This document shows positions 1 to 8,541 of a stretch of DNA of 64,000 nt, one piece after another. Each line of letters begins with the position of its first letter. The stretch's first letter is position 1. Below the pieces are notes generated by a model. It saw only the letters and a list, made by a program, of their open reading frames with translations, was not told the DNA's origin and did not search any database. The DNA is from Pseudomonas fluorescens. GTDB lineage: Bacteria > Pseudomonadota > Gammaproteobacteria > Pseudomonadales > Pseudomonadaceae. The translations under genes were made by a program, and so were the position numbers. The stretch spans positions 37,630 through 101,629 of the forward strand of contig NZ_LACC01000031.1 in assembly GCF_000967965.1 (NCBI RefSeq), written 5' to 3'.

Positions 1-224
1 CCTGCGCGGGACAGCAATTTGGTCAGGCCGGTGCCGCCCATCAAGCGGTCAAGGCCCAATTTGGCGAGCAACTTGGAGAGCAAGGTGTCCAGCAGCTTGG
101 CCACGACAAAACCCAACAGCAGCACAACCAGTGCGCCGAAGAGGTTCGGAATGAAGTTCGCAACCTTGGTCCACAACGCAGTCATTGCAGTGACGAGGCT
201 CTGAGTCCAGAGATCAAGTTCCAT
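1..224 (-). CDS. cmpX: CmpX, mechanosensitive (MscS-like) inner-membrane protein, N-terminal part only
   Basis: The frame starts at an ATG two bases after the stop of cfrX and runs off the left edge, so only about 74 residues are visible. They read MELDLWTQSLVTAMTAL..., then a hydrophobic segment around residues 27-45 and a basic/amphipathic stretch containing LLSKLLAKLGLDRLM. This matches the start of small MscS-family proteins called CmpX in Pseudomonas, which sit beside the ECF sigma gene sigX and affect envelope stress responses. In P. aeruginosa the order is cmaX-cfrX-cmpX-sigX-oprF, so sigX and oprF are expected just outside the window. Identity rests largely on this context. Confidence 0.8.
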   Translation of the reverse strand, partial: MELDLWTQSLVTAMTALWTKVANFIPNLFGALVVLLLGFVVAKLLDTLLSKLLAKLGLDRLMGGTGLTKLLSRA

Positions 225-226
225 AT

Positions 227-475
227 TCAATCAGCCTTATCAGCAGTGCGAGCAGTAGGTTTACGAAGACGGGATACCGGCGCGACATGGGCCGATCCGT
301 TGTTGAGGGCGATCATCAGTGCGGGCAACCAGCGCCCCAGCAGACTGAACAAATCACCGGCGCCGACCTGGCGGTTGGCGGTTTTCAGCACACGCCCCAG
401 GCACGCATCGTCGTCCCGGGTGGACGGTGAGGCGTTGAGCATGTCGCGTAAAGACTGTTCAAACGGATCGTGCAT
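227..475 (-). CDS. cfrX: CfrX, small conserved protein of the cmaX-cfrX-cmpX cluster
   Basis: An 82-residue protein starting MHDPFEQSLRDML. The ATG at 475 is preceded by GAGAGG five bases upstream, which is a better start than the in-frame GTG two codons earlier. The N-terminal half is acidic and the middle holds a moderately hydrophobic stretch (LFSLLGRWLPALMIAL, about residues 42-57). The tail is basic. It lies between cmaX and cmpX with a two-base gap to cmpX, so the genes are almost certainly co-transcribed. The biochemical function of CfrX is not known; the name comes from the conserved sigX-linked locus of Pseudomonas. Confidence 0.78.
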   Translation of the reverse strand: MHDPFEQSLRDMLNASPSTRDDDACLGRVLKTANRQVGAGDLFSLLGRWLPALMIALNNGSAHVAPVSRLRKPTARTADKAD

Positions 476-537
476 ACGCACCTCTCGTGATGTCTGTGGG
501 AGACGCGGTCAGATTTGGTCGGGTCACATGGTTTCCC

Positions 538-1533
538 TCAGACCCAGCGCAAACGTCGGAACAACCACCACTGCCCCAGCGCCACCAAGACCATCATCAG
601 GCAGGCGATCAGAAAGCCGTAAGGGCTGGCAGAGAATGGAATTCCACCGACGTTGATCCCCAAAAGCCCGGTCAGAAAACTCATCGGCAAAAAGATCCCG
701 GTGATGATCCCGAAGCGATACATCGTGCGGTTCATGCGCACGCTCAAGCGACGGTCCTCAGCCTCCAGAACCAGCCCCACTCGCTCCCGGGTCAATTCCA
801 GCTCTTCAAGATAACGAGTCAGGCTGTTGTTCAATTCGTTCCAGTAATCACCATCATCCTCGACGAACCAGGGCAACTTGATTCGCGTCAACTGCCCGAA
901 AATGTCCCGCTGCGGAGCAAGAAAGCGCTTCAACGCAGCCGCCCGGCGACGAATCTGCAAAACCGATCCGTGCTCAGGAGTATACCGTTCGTCGGCATCC
1001 AGTTTTTCTTCTTCCTCATCGACCACTTCCGAGAGACAGCTGACCAGATCCTGCACCTTGTTGGTGAGGTACTGCGCCATGCAAAGGATGAGTTCGGAGG
1101 CGGTTTTCGGCCCCTTGCCCTCGGACAGTTGCACCAGCAGTTCATCGGTGGCACGCAACGGACGCAAACGCAGGGAAATGACACGCTGGGCAGAGCCGAA
1201 GATCCGCACCGACACCATGTCTTCCGGCTCGGCACCGGGGTTCAGATTGACCCCGCGCAAAAATAGCAGCAGTTCGCTGTCGGAAAGCTGTAAAAGTCGC
1301 GGACGGGTGTTTTCTTCGAGTAACAGGTCACAGCTGAATTCGCTAAGACCGCTGGATTTGCGCAACCAGGTCCGGGTTTGCGGATGACTGCGATCCCAGT
1401 GCAGCCACAGGCTTTCATGGGCCTGCAGCTGCAAGTCATCGAGTTCAGTCCGGGCAATCGAACGCGCGCCGCCTTTACCGTCCAGTACCAGGGCATGCAC
1501 CAGCCCCCATTGCGCGTTTTCTTCCTCGAACAT
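538..1533 (-). CDS. cmaX: CmaX, CorA/ZntB-family divalent metal transporter
   Basis: A 331-residue CorA-superfamily protein. The long N-terminal cytoplasmic domain is rich in charged helices (for example EVVDEEEEKLDADERY), followed by two C-terminal membrane segments. The signature after the first membrane helix is LLGINVGG: the GIN variant seen in ZntB-type members rather than the GMN of true CorA. The ATG at 1533 follows AAGGAG at five bases, so I prefer it to the GTG at 1539. It is the first gene of the cmaX-cfrX-cmpX series. The family moves Mg2+, Co2+ or Zn2+; the direction and ion for this member cannot be read from sequence. A second CorA paralogue with GMN lies at 36978-37949. Confidence 0.87.
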   Translation of the reverse strand: MFEEENAQWGLVHALVLDGKGGARSIARTELDDLQLQAHESLWLHWDRSHPQTRTWLRKSSGLSEFSCDLLLEENTRPRLLQLSDSELLLFLRGVNLNPGAEPEDMVSVRIFGSAQRVISLRLRPLRATDELLVQLSEGKGPKTASELILCMAQYLTNKVQDLVSCLSEVVDEEEEKLDADERYTPEHGSVLQIRRRAAALKRFLAPQRDIFGQLTRIKLPWFVEDDGDYWNELNNSLTRYLEELELTRERVGLVLEAEDRRLSVRMNRTMYRFGIITGIFLPMSFLTGLLGINVGGIPFSASPYGFLIACLMMVLVALGQWWLFRRLRWV

Positions 1534-1559
1534 CCGCACTCCTTTGGTCGACCCGCGCT

Positions 1560-2051
1560 TTATTCAGGCATTTTCAGCGGGCTGGGCGAGATGATCACGC
1601 CGTTGTTGTCCGCATAGATGTAATGGCCCGGGTGGAAGGTCACGCCAGCGAAGGTCACGGCAACGTTGAGATCGCCGATACCGCGCTTGTCGGTTTTCAT
1701 TGGGTGGCTGGCCAGTGCCTGAACCCCCAGGTCGGTTTGCGCGATGACGTCGACGTCACGGATGCAACCGTAGATCACCAGGCCTTCCCAGCCATTCTTG
1801 GCCGCTTTCTCGGCGAGCATGTCACCCAGCAGCGCACGGCGCAGAGAGCCCCCGCCATCGACCACCAGGACCTTGCCATCGCCCTTGAGCTCGACTTGCT
1901 CCTTGACCAGCGAGTTGTCCTCGAAGCATTTGATGGTCACGATTTCGCCACCGAAGGAATCACGGCCGCCGAAATTGCTGAACATCGGTTCCAGCACCTG
2001 CACCAGTTCCGGATAGGCATCGCACAGGTCAGGCGTGAGGTAATGGATCAT
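1560..2051 (-). CDS. rraA: RraA-family protein (RNase E inhibitor-like / HMG-CHA aldolase-like)
   Basis: A 163-residue protein of the RraA/MenG-like family, the usual family length. Typical elements are the N-terminal TPDLCDAYPE, the GGGSLRRALLGDMLAEKA loop around residues 85-105 and the YGCIRDVDV segment. Members include RraA, which binds RNase E and lowers its activity, and 4-hydroxy-4-methyl-2-oxoglutarate/oxaloacetate aldolases. The two roles are not separable by eye, and many Pseudomonas copies are annotated as putative aldolases. It lies between cmaX and estX in the same direction with short gaps. An unrelated RraB-type inhibitor is encoded at 47391-47735. Confidence 0.85.
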   Translation of the reverse strand: MIHYLTPDLCDAYPELVQVLEPMFSNFGGRDSFGGEIVTIKCFEDNSLVKEQVELKGDGKVLVVDGGGSLRRALLGDMLAEKAAKNGWEGLVIYGCIRDVDVIAQTDLGVQALASHPMKTDKRGIGDLNVAVTFAGVTFHPGHYIYADNNGVIISPSPLKMPE

Positions 2052-2188
2052 CGAGAAACTCCTGTGAAGAGGAAGACAGCACGAACATCAGTGATGGCTC
2101 AGCCACGCAAAGTGACCAGAACAGCTCAATGCGTCATATCTTAGCCGCAAGCCGACCAGAGCGAAATGCCCTTGTTAGAGCGTCAGGC

Positions 2189-3178
2189 TCAGATTGCCGC
2201 GGCCAAATCCTGTTGCGCGCCCGGCAAAGGTGTCTGCTGATCGGCCAACCAGCGCGTCACCAAAGGCCAGACTTCAGCCTGGGCTGCCTTGCTGACGAGC
2301 ATTTCCACGTGACCGAAATTGTCGCCGAAGCCCTGCTCGCGCCCCAGATTGATGAATTGCTTGTGCTCGGAACCGAACTGCTCGAACAGCTTGCGACACG
2401 CCCAGGCCGGGTCCTGATGATCACCCGCGGCACTGACCGCCAATACGGGCAACTTGACCTCGGCCAGGCCTGCCCACCAGTCCTTGTCGGCATCGCCGAA
2501 GCGCCCGAACAAGCCAAACCAGCGCATGCTTTCCAGGGCCAGGCCGATGGGCTCGTCCTCCGGACCGCGCTTGAGCCTTGAACCGGACAACTGGGCAAAA
2601 CGCTTGAGAATGAAGCGACCACTCCACTCCACCGGCGGAATCTTCAATGGCCAGTAGGTGCGGCTGACTTGTGTACCGAAAAACGCCGCCGAGGCCACGA
2701 CCGGCTCACCGATGTACTCGCCACCCAACGCTGCGGCCAACGTAGTACCGCCCAGCGAGTGACCGATCCAGTGCGGCACCTGCCCGCTCTGTTCGCGCAC
2801 GAACGCGCCAATGGCCGGCAGGTCATAGCGTGCGTAGTCGGCGACACGGTTCTTGCGGTAGTCGTGGTTACGCTGGGACAGGCCGTGACCGCGCATTTCC
2901 GGAATCCAGACGTCGAACCCCAGGCGGGCCAGGTAAGCACCCAACCCCAGGCCCTTGGGAGAAAACCAGAACCGGCGATTGGAAAAGCTGCCGTGTAGCA
3001 GGATCACCGGCACACCACGGGAGGACGACCCATCGGCCATGCCAAGGCGTGTCACAGCCAGTTCGACGGTGAAGTCGGGGCTGTTACCGGGTTTCAAACG
3101 ATAGACATCTTCGCTCAGATCACCGCGCCGTTCGGCGCTGATCAGGGCGACAGGAAATAGGTTGCTGCTGCTTTGCAT
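2189..3178 (-). CDS. estX: EstX-like alpha/beta hydrolase (esterase/lipase)
   Basis: A 329-residue alpha/beta hydrolase without a signal peptide. The oxyanion-hole region is ILLHGSF (about residues 59-65) and the nucleophile elbow is GHSLGG with Ser141. The acid and base probably lie in the AAGDHQDPAW and NFGHVEM stretches near the C-terminus. I chose the start MQSSSNLFPV at 3178: the longer frame from 3205 would begin inside the stem of a terminator-like hairpin (3190-3223). AAGAG precedes the chosen ATG, though the spacing is short. Natural substrate unknown. The position between rraA-like and ppsA matches the estX locus of other pseudomonads. Confidence 0.83.
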   Translation of the reverse strand: MQSSSNLFPVALISAERRGDLSEDVYRLKPGNSPDFTVELAVTRLGMADGSSSRGVPVILLHGSFSNRRFWFSPKGLGLGAYLARLGFDVWIPEMRGHGLSQRNHDYRKNRVADYARYDLPAIGAFVREQSGQVPHWIGHSLGGTTLAAALGGEYIGEPVVASAAFFGTQVSRTYWPLKIPPVEWSGRFILKRFAQLSGSRLKRGPEDEPIGLALESMRWFGLFGRFGDADKDWWAGLAEVKLPVLAVSAAGDHQDPAWACRKLFEQFGSEHKQFINLGREQGFGDNFGHVEMLVSKAAQAEVWPLVTRWLADQQTPLPGAQQDLAAAI

Positions 3179-3189
3179 AATCTCTTGCA

Positions 3190-3223
3190 CAAAAAAGGGC
3201 GGCATCCAGATGGAGCCCGCCCT
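3190..3223 (-). terminator. Rho-independent terminator after ppsA, abutting the estX start
   Basis: Read on the minus strand: a 7-bp stem AGGGCGG/CCGCCCT with a 14-base loop, followed by a run of T. It ends about 12 bases before the estX ATG, so any transcript from upstream must pass it to express estX. Confidence 0.75.
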
Positions 3224-3268
3224 GCTTGAATCTTAAAGGCAGCGTTCACCGACCACGCTGCCAATCAT

Positions 3269-3370
3269 TGTAGGAGCGAGCCTGCTCGCGATGGTCGCCA
3301 ACGATGACGCGTTCATTCTGAAAAAAACGCGGTGTTCTGCAGTCCATCGCGAGCAGGCTCGCTCCTACAG
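3269..3370. repeat. REPIN: inverted pair of REP sequences
   Basis: TGTAGGAGCGAGCCTGCTCG at the left is repeated in inverted orientation at the right end, with about 50 bases between. Each half is itself an imperfect palindrome (GAGCGAGCCTGCTCGC). It lies between estX and ppsA. Confidence 0.85.
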
Positions 3371-3378
3371 GATCAAGC

Positions 3379-5748
3379 CTACGCCTGACCTTCCGCCAGG
3401 AAGAACCAGGTTTCCAGTACGGAGTCCGGGTTCAACGAAACGCTTTCAATGCCCTGCTCCATCAGCCACTTGGCCAGGTCCGGGTGGTCCGAAGGCCCCT
3501 GACCACATATGCCGATGTACTTGCCAGCCTTGTTGCAGGCCTGAATCGCGTTGGCCAGCAGCTTCTTGACCGCCGGATTACGCTCGTCGAACAGGTGCGC
3601 GATGATCCCGGAGTCACGGTCCAGGCCCAGGGTCAGCTGGGTCAGGTCGTTGGAACCGATGGAGAAGCCGTCGAAGAACTCGAGGAATTCTTCAGCGAGG
3701 ATCGCGTTGGACGGCAGTTCGCACATCATGATGATGCGCAGGCCATTCTCGCCGCGGGCCAGGCCATTTTCGGCCAACAGATCGATCACTTGGCTAGCTT
3801 CGCCCAATGTACGGACGAACGGCACCATGATTTCGACGTTGGTCAGGCCCATCTCGTTGCGCACGCGCTTGAGGGCGCGGCATTCGAGCTCGAAGCAGTC
3901 ACGGAACGATTCGCTGATGTAACGCGAAGCACCGCGGAAGCCCAGCATCGGGTTTTCTTCTTCCGGCTCGTAGAGCTTGCCGCCGATCAGGTTGGCGTAT
4001 TCGTTGGACTTGAAGTCCGACAGACGCACGATGACCTTTTTCGGGGTGAACGCAGCGGCCAGGGTGCTGATGCCTTCAACCAGCTTGTCGACATAGAAGC
4101 CGACCGGATCGTCGTAACCGGCGATGCGCTTGTCGACGCTGTCCTTGATGTCCTGCGGCAGACCGTCGTAGTTCAACAGCGCTTTCGGGTGAACACCGAT
4201 CATGCGGTTGATGATAAATTCCAGACGGGCCAGGCCCACACCGGCGTTCGGCAGCTGCGCGAAGTCGAAGGCGCGGTCCGGGTTGCCGACGTTCATCATG
4301 ATCTTGAACGGCAGATCCGGCATGGCGTCCACGGAGTTCTTCTTGATGTCGAAGCCCAGTTCGCCTTCGAAGATGAAACCGGTGTCGCCTTCAGCACAGG
4401 AAACAGTCACGCCCTGGCCGTCTTTCAACAGCTGGGTGGCGTTGCCACAACCTACTACCGCAGGAATACCCAGCTCACGGGCGATGATCGCCGCGTGGCA
4501 CGTACGGCCGCCACGGTTGGTGACGATGGCGCTGGCGCGCTTCATGACCGGCTCCCAGTCCGGGTCGGTCATGTCGGAAACCAGTACGTCGCCTGGCTGG
4601 ACCTTGTCCATCTCGGACACGTCCTTGATGATGCGGACCTTGCCGGCGCCGATGCGCTGGCCAATGGCACGGCCTTCCACCAGCACGGTGCCGGTTTCTT
4701 TCAACAGGTAACGTTCCATGACGTTGGCCTGGGTGCGGCTCTTCACGGTTTCCGGACGGGCCTGCACGATGTACAGCTTGCCGTCGTCACCGTCCTTGGC
4801 CCACTCGATGTCCATCGGGCACTTGTAGTGCTTCTCGATGATCATCGCCTGCTTGGCCAGTTCGCTGACTTCAGCGTCGGTCAGGCAGAAACGTGCGCGC
4901 TCAGCCTTGTCCACGTCGACGGTCTTGACCGAACGACCGGCCTTGGCCTCGTCGCCGTAGATCATCTTGATGGCCTTGCTGCCCAGGTTGCGACGCAGGA
5001 TCGCCGGGCGACCGGCAGCCAGCGTGCCCTTGTGGACGTAGAACTCATCCGGGTTCACCGCGCCTTGTACGACGGTTTCACCCAGGCCGTAAGCGCCGGT
5101 GATGAACACCACGTCACGGAAGCCCGATTCGGTATCGAGGGTGAACATCACGCCGGCGGTGCCGGTTTCGGAACGGACCATGCGCTGCACGCCAGCGGAC
5201 AGGGCTACCAGCTTGTGGTCGAAGCCCTGGTGCACGCGATAGGAAATGGCACGGTCGTTGAACAGCGAGGCGAACACCTCTTTGGCGGCGCGAATGACGT
5301 TTTCCACACCACGGATGTTCAGGAAGGTTTCCTGCTGGCCGGCGAAGGAAGCGTCGGGCAAGTCTTCAGCGGTAGCGGAAGAACGCACGGCCACGGCCAC
5401 GTCAGGGTTGCCGGCGGACAGCGTGGCGAACGCGGTACGGATTTCGGCATTCAATTTTTCAGGGAACTCGGCTTCCATGATCCATTGGCGGATCTGGGCA
5501 CCGGTCTTGGCCAGGGCATTCACGTCATCGACGTCAAGGGCATCGAGCGCGTCGTGAATCTGCTGATTCAGGCCGCTCAGTTCCAGGAAATCACGATACG
5601 CCTGAGCGGTCGTGGCGAAGCCACCGGGCACCGATACACCGGCACCTGCCAGGTTGCTGATCATCTCGCCCAGGGATGCGTTCTTGCCCCCCACGTGCTC
5701 AACGTCGTCTTTGCCGAGCTTGTCGAGGGAAACTACGTACTCTACCAA
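3379..5748 (-). CDS. ppsA: Phosphoenolpyruvate synthase (pyruvate, water dikinase)
   Basis: A 789-residue enzyme converting pyruvate, ATP and water to PEP, AMP and phosphate, the entry step of gluconeogenesis from three-carbon compounds. Domains in order: N-terminal ATP-grasp (SLDKLGKDDVEHVGGKNASL at the start), a phosphohistidine swivel domain with GGRTCHAAIIAREL where His418 is the phospho-carrier, and a C-terminal PEP/pyruvate barrel with GICGQGPSDHP and catalytic Cys748. Length is normal for the family. It is transcribed divergently from ppsR, whose product inactivates and reactivates PpsA by phosphorylating a Thr next to the catalytic His. The sequence RTCH shows that Thr. Function here is certain. 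Confidence 0.98.
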   Translation of the reverse strand: MVEYVVSLDKLGKDDVEHVGGKNASLGEMISNLAGAGVSVPGGFATTAQAYRDFLELSGLNQQIHDALDALDVDDVNALAKTGAQIRQWIMEAEFPEKLNAEIRTAFATLSAGNPDVAVAVRSSATAEDLPDASFAGQQETFLNIRGVENVIRAAKEVFASLFNDRAISYRVHQGFDHKLVALSAGVQRMVRSETGTAGVMFTLDTESGFRDVVFITGAYGLGETVVQGAVNPDEFYVHKGTLAAGRPAILRRNLGSKAIKMIYGDEAKAGRSVKTVDVDKAERARFCLTDAEVSELAKQAMIIEKHYKCPMDIEWAKDGDDGKLYIVQARPETVKSRTQANVMERYLLKETGTVLVEGRAIGQRIGAGKVRIIKDVSEMDKVQPGDVLVSDMTDPDWEPVMKRASAIVTNRGGRTCHAAIIARELGIPAVVGCGNATQLLKDGQGVTVSCAEGDTGFIFEGELGFDIKKNSVDAMPDLPFKIMMNVGNPDRAFDFAQLPNAGVGLARLEFIINRMIGVHPKALLNYDGLPQDIKDSVDKRIAGYDDPVGFYVDKLVEGISTLAAAFTPKKVIVRLSDFKSNEYANLIGGKLYEPEEENPMLGFRGASRYISESFRDCFELECRALKRVRNEMGLTNVEIMVPFVRTLGEASQVIDLLAENGLARGENGLRIIMMCELPSNAILAEEFLEFFDGFSIGSNDLTQLTLGLDRDSGIIAHLFDERNPAVKKLLANAIQACNKAGKYIGICGQGPSDHPDLAKWLMEQGIESVSLNPDSVLETWFFLAEGQA

Positions 5749-5922
5749 GGTGATCTCTCCACTAACTGTGTTGGAAAAGCTCAGAAACCGGCTGCTTAAG
5801 TGAGCATTTACCGGCTATATGGCCTGGACCTGGAAAATAAGTGAGAATGCGGGCCAATGGCGGCCGGCAAATCGCGCCTATCATATCCAAGATTCGTTAC
5901 TAGCTTAAGGCCCAAGGTGCAA

Positions 5923-6741
5923 ATGAAACGATCTGCTTTCTTTATCTCCGATGGTACCGGCATTACCGCCGAAACCCTGGGTCAAAGCCTTCTGGCGCAG
6001 TTCGAAAACATTACCTTCAGCAAGGTCACGCGGCCGTACATCGACAACGTGGACAAAGCGCGGGCCATGGTACAACAAATCAACAAAGCCGCCGAAACCG
6101 ACGGCTTCCGTCCGATAATCTTCGACACCATCGTCAATCAGGACATTCGTGAGATTCTCGCAACCTCGAATGGTTTCATGATCGACATTTTCTCGACGTT
6201 CCTGGCACCACTTGAACAGGAACTGACCGAGCATTCTTCCTACACCGTGGGCAAGTCCCACTCTATCGGCGCCAACACCAATTACATGGAGCGTATCGAG
6301 GCCGTTAACTTCGCCCTCGACAACGACGACGGCGCCCGCACGCACTATTACGACAAGGCCGACCTGATACTAGTGGGCGTGTCGCGATGTGGTAAGACGC
6401 CGACGTGCCTGTACATGGCGATGCAATTCGGTATCCGCGCAGCCAACTACCCGCTGACCGAAGACGACATGGAACGCCTGCAACTGCCATCCGCCCTGCG
6501 CGCTCACCAGCACAAGCTGTTCGGCCTGACCATCGACCCGGACCGCCTCACCGCGATCCGCAACGAGCGCAAGCCCAACAGCCGTTACTCGAGCTACGCC
6601 CAGTGCGAGTTCGAGGTTCGCGAGGTGGAAAACCTGTTCCGCCGCGAAAACATCCCGAACATCAACTCCACGCATTTTTCCGTGGAAGAAATCTCCGCGA
6701 AAATTCTCGTGGAGAAAGGTGTGGAGCGGCGGTTTAAATAG
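5923..6741 (+). CDS. ppsR: PpsR, ADP-dependent PEP synthase kinase / Pi-dependent phosphorylase
   Basis: A 272-residue bifunctional regulator (DUF299 family). It phosphorylates PpsA with ADP, switching it off, and removes the phosphate by phosphorolysis. The P-loop GVSRCGKT lies at residues 152-159. The N-terminal signature is SAFFISDGTGITAETLGQSL. I start at the ATG at 5923, with AAGG eight bases upstream; the longer frame from 5857 adds a non-conserved leader. Divergent from ppsA with about 170 bases between the two starts, so the promoters share this gap. No other plausible function. Confidence 0.96.
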   Translation: MKRSAFFISDGTGITAETLGQSLLAQFENITFSKVTRPYIDNVDKARAMVQQINKAAETDGFRPIIFDTIVNQDIREILATSNGFMIDIFSTFLAPLEQELTEHSSYTVGKSHSIGANTNYMERIEAVNFALDNDDGARTHYYDKADLILVGVSRCGKTPTCLYMAMQFGIRAANYPLTEDDMERLQLPSALRAHQHKLFGLTIDPDRLTAIRNERKPNSRYSSYAQCEFEVREVENLFRRENIPNINSTHFSVEEISAKILVEKGVERRFK

Positions 6742-6763
6742 TTCTTTATTGTCTGTTCGGCCT

Positions 6764-6839
6764 CATCGCAAGCAAGCTCGCTCCCACAGTTGATTTGTGT
6801 CCACCGCAGATCCCCTGTAGGAGCGAGCCTGCTCGCGAT
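6764..6839. repeat. REP pair, outward orientation
   Basis: CATCGCAAGCAAGCTCGCTC is followed 30 bases later by the reverse-oriented CTGTAGGAGCGAGCCTGCTC. The arrangement is the opposite of the usual REPIN. It lies between the convergent ppsR and prpD. Confidence 0.8.
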
Positions 6840-6858
6840 TAAACGATAACGCGGTCTC

Positions 6859-8343
6859 CTAGATAACAAACAAATCCACAAACCGGTTCACCGGTGTTGC
6901 CTCAAGCTTCTGCTGATCCTTGCACAGTGAAAAAATCTCCTCACTGCGCTGCCCGGTGAATCTTGTCAGCAAGTTCGCCCTGAACTTGTCCTCCAGCAAC
7001 GGAATGCCTTCCACCCGACGCCGACGATGGCCAATCGGGTACTCCACTACCACGTTCTCAGTGCTGGACCCATCCTTGAAAAATACCTGCACCGCGTTGG
7101 CAATGGAGCGCTTGTCGGGCTCCAGATACTCACGGGTGAAACGCGGTTCCTCAACAATCACCATTTTGTCGCGCAGCACATCGATGATCGGGTGTGTCTT
7201 GTGGAAATCATCTTCGTAATACTCGGCAACCAGATTGCCGAAGGCCAGCGGTACAGCAGTCATGTACTGGATGCAGTGATCGCGATCAGCGGCATTGGCC
7301 AGTGGGCCGACCTTGGAAATGATGCGAATCGCCGACTCGTGAGTGGTGATGACGATCCTGTCGATTTCATGCAGGCGATTGCGCACCTGCGGGTGCAGGA
7401 TCACCGCCGCCTCACAGGCCGTTTGTGCATGGAACTCGGCCGGAAAGCTGATCTTGAACAACACGTTTTCCATCACATAACTACCGTACGGCCGCGAAAA
7501 ACTGAAAGCACGTTTGTCTTCAGGCTTGAGTGCCAGATCATTGTTGGCATGGCTGAACAACACGTCGTAAAACCCCCACTGCCTGGCACTCAACACACCG
7601 GGAATGCCCATCTCGCCGCGCATCGCTATGTCCGCCAAACGCACGCCACGACTGGACGCATCCCCCGCCGCCCAGGATTTACGCGAACCCGCATTCGGTG
7701 CATGCCGATACGTGCGCAACGCTTGACCGTCAGCAAAAGCGTGGGACAACGCCGACAACAACTGCTCGCGATTGGCGCCCATCAGTTTGGCGGTGACTGC
7801 GGTTGAGGCGACCTTCACCAGGATGACGTGATCGAGGCCGACACGGTTGAACGAGTTTTCCAGCGCGATCACGCCCTGAATCTCATGGGCCATGATCATC
7901 GCTTCAAGCACTGTACGCACGGTCAGCGGTGCCACGCCATTAGCCAGGTGCTTTTGTGATAAATGGTCGGCTACCGCGAGAATACCGCCGAGGTTGTCCG
8001 ACGGATGCCCCCACTCCGCCGCGAGCCAGGTGTCGTTGTAGTCGAGCCAGCGCACAATGCAGCCGATGTCCCACGCCGCCTTCACCGGATCGAGTCGGTA
8101 ACTGGTCCCCGGCACACGGGCGCCGAACGGCACGACGGTGCCTTCCACCACTGGCCCCAAGTGCTTGGTGCACTCGGGAAAACGCAGGGCCAGCAGGCCG
8201 CAACCCAAGGTATCGATCAGGCAGTTGCGCGCGGTATCCAGCGCTTCTTTTGACTCGATCTTGTAGTTGAGGACGTAATCGGCAATATCCTGCAGGACCT
8301 TGTCGTAGTCGGGGCGGTTGTTCAGGTCGACGTTGGCGCTCAT
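6859..8343 (-). CDS. prpD: PrpD, 2-methylcitrate dehydratase
   Basis: A 494-residue MmgE/PrpD-family enzyme that dehydrates 2-methylcitrate to 2-methyl-cis-aconitate in propionyl-CoA breakdown. Conserved PrpD stretches include DYNDTWLAAEWGHPSDN near residues 102-118, SLHAFADGQ-type sequence (LSHAFADGQALRTYRHAP) and the tail CKDQQKLEATPVNRFVDLFV. It is the last gene of the leftward prp operon, separated from prpF by about 200 bases holding a REPIN. The operon also encodes AcnD and PrpF, an alternative dehydratase route, so PrpD may be partly redundant here. This layout is common in Pseudomonas. Confidence 0.96.
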   Translation of the reverse strand: MSANVDLNNRPDYDKVLQDIADYVLNYKIESKEALDTARNCLIDTLGCGLLALRFPECTKHLGPVVEGTVVPFGARVPGTSYRLDPVKAAWDIGCIVRWLDYNDTWLAAEWGHPSDNLGGILAVADHLSQKHLANGVAPLTVRTVLEAMIMAHEIQGVIALENSFNRVGLDHVILVKVASTAVTAKLMGANREQLLSALSHAFADGQALRTYRHAPNAGSRKSWAAGDASSRGVRLADIAMRGEMGIPGVLSARQWGFYDVLFSHANNDLALKPEDKRAFSFSRPYGSYVMENVLFKISFPAEFHAQTACEAAVILHPQVRNRLHEIDRIVITTHESAIRIISKVGPLANAADRDHCIQYMTAVPLAFGNLVAEYYEDDFHKTHPIIDVLRDKMVIVEEPRFTREYLEPDKRSIANAVQVFFKDGSSTENVVVEYPIGHRRRRVEGIPLLEDKFRANLLTRFTGQRSEEIFSLCKDQQKLEATPVNRFVDLFVI

Positions 8344-8436
8344 GTTCGATTCACTCTATGAAGTGGGTCGTTAATGGGACCTCGGTTCAGGGCATTCTCA
8401 GTCAATGACAAATTCTTATTCTTGAAATGCAGTCCA

Positions 8437-8529
8437 CTGTGGGAGCGAGCTTGCTCGCGATGGCGGTGCATCAGCCAACACATGTATTGAATGAGTTGGC
8501 CCCATCGCGAGCAAGTTCGCTCCCACAGG
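8437..8529. repeat. REPIN inside the prp operon (prpF-prpD gap)
   Basis: CTGTGGGAGCGAGCTTGCTC and its inverted copy at the right end flank about 45 bases. It sits between two co-oriented genes of one operon, so it is probably part of the mRNA as a long hairpin. Confidence 0.85.
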
Positions 8530-8541
8530 GTTTGGGTGATC

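Noticed and set aside
3484..5799. 771-codon open frame on the plus strand opposite ppsA
   Set aside because: It is the antisense shadow of a very certain gene in GC-rich codon usage; the protein shows no family features and no ribosome site.
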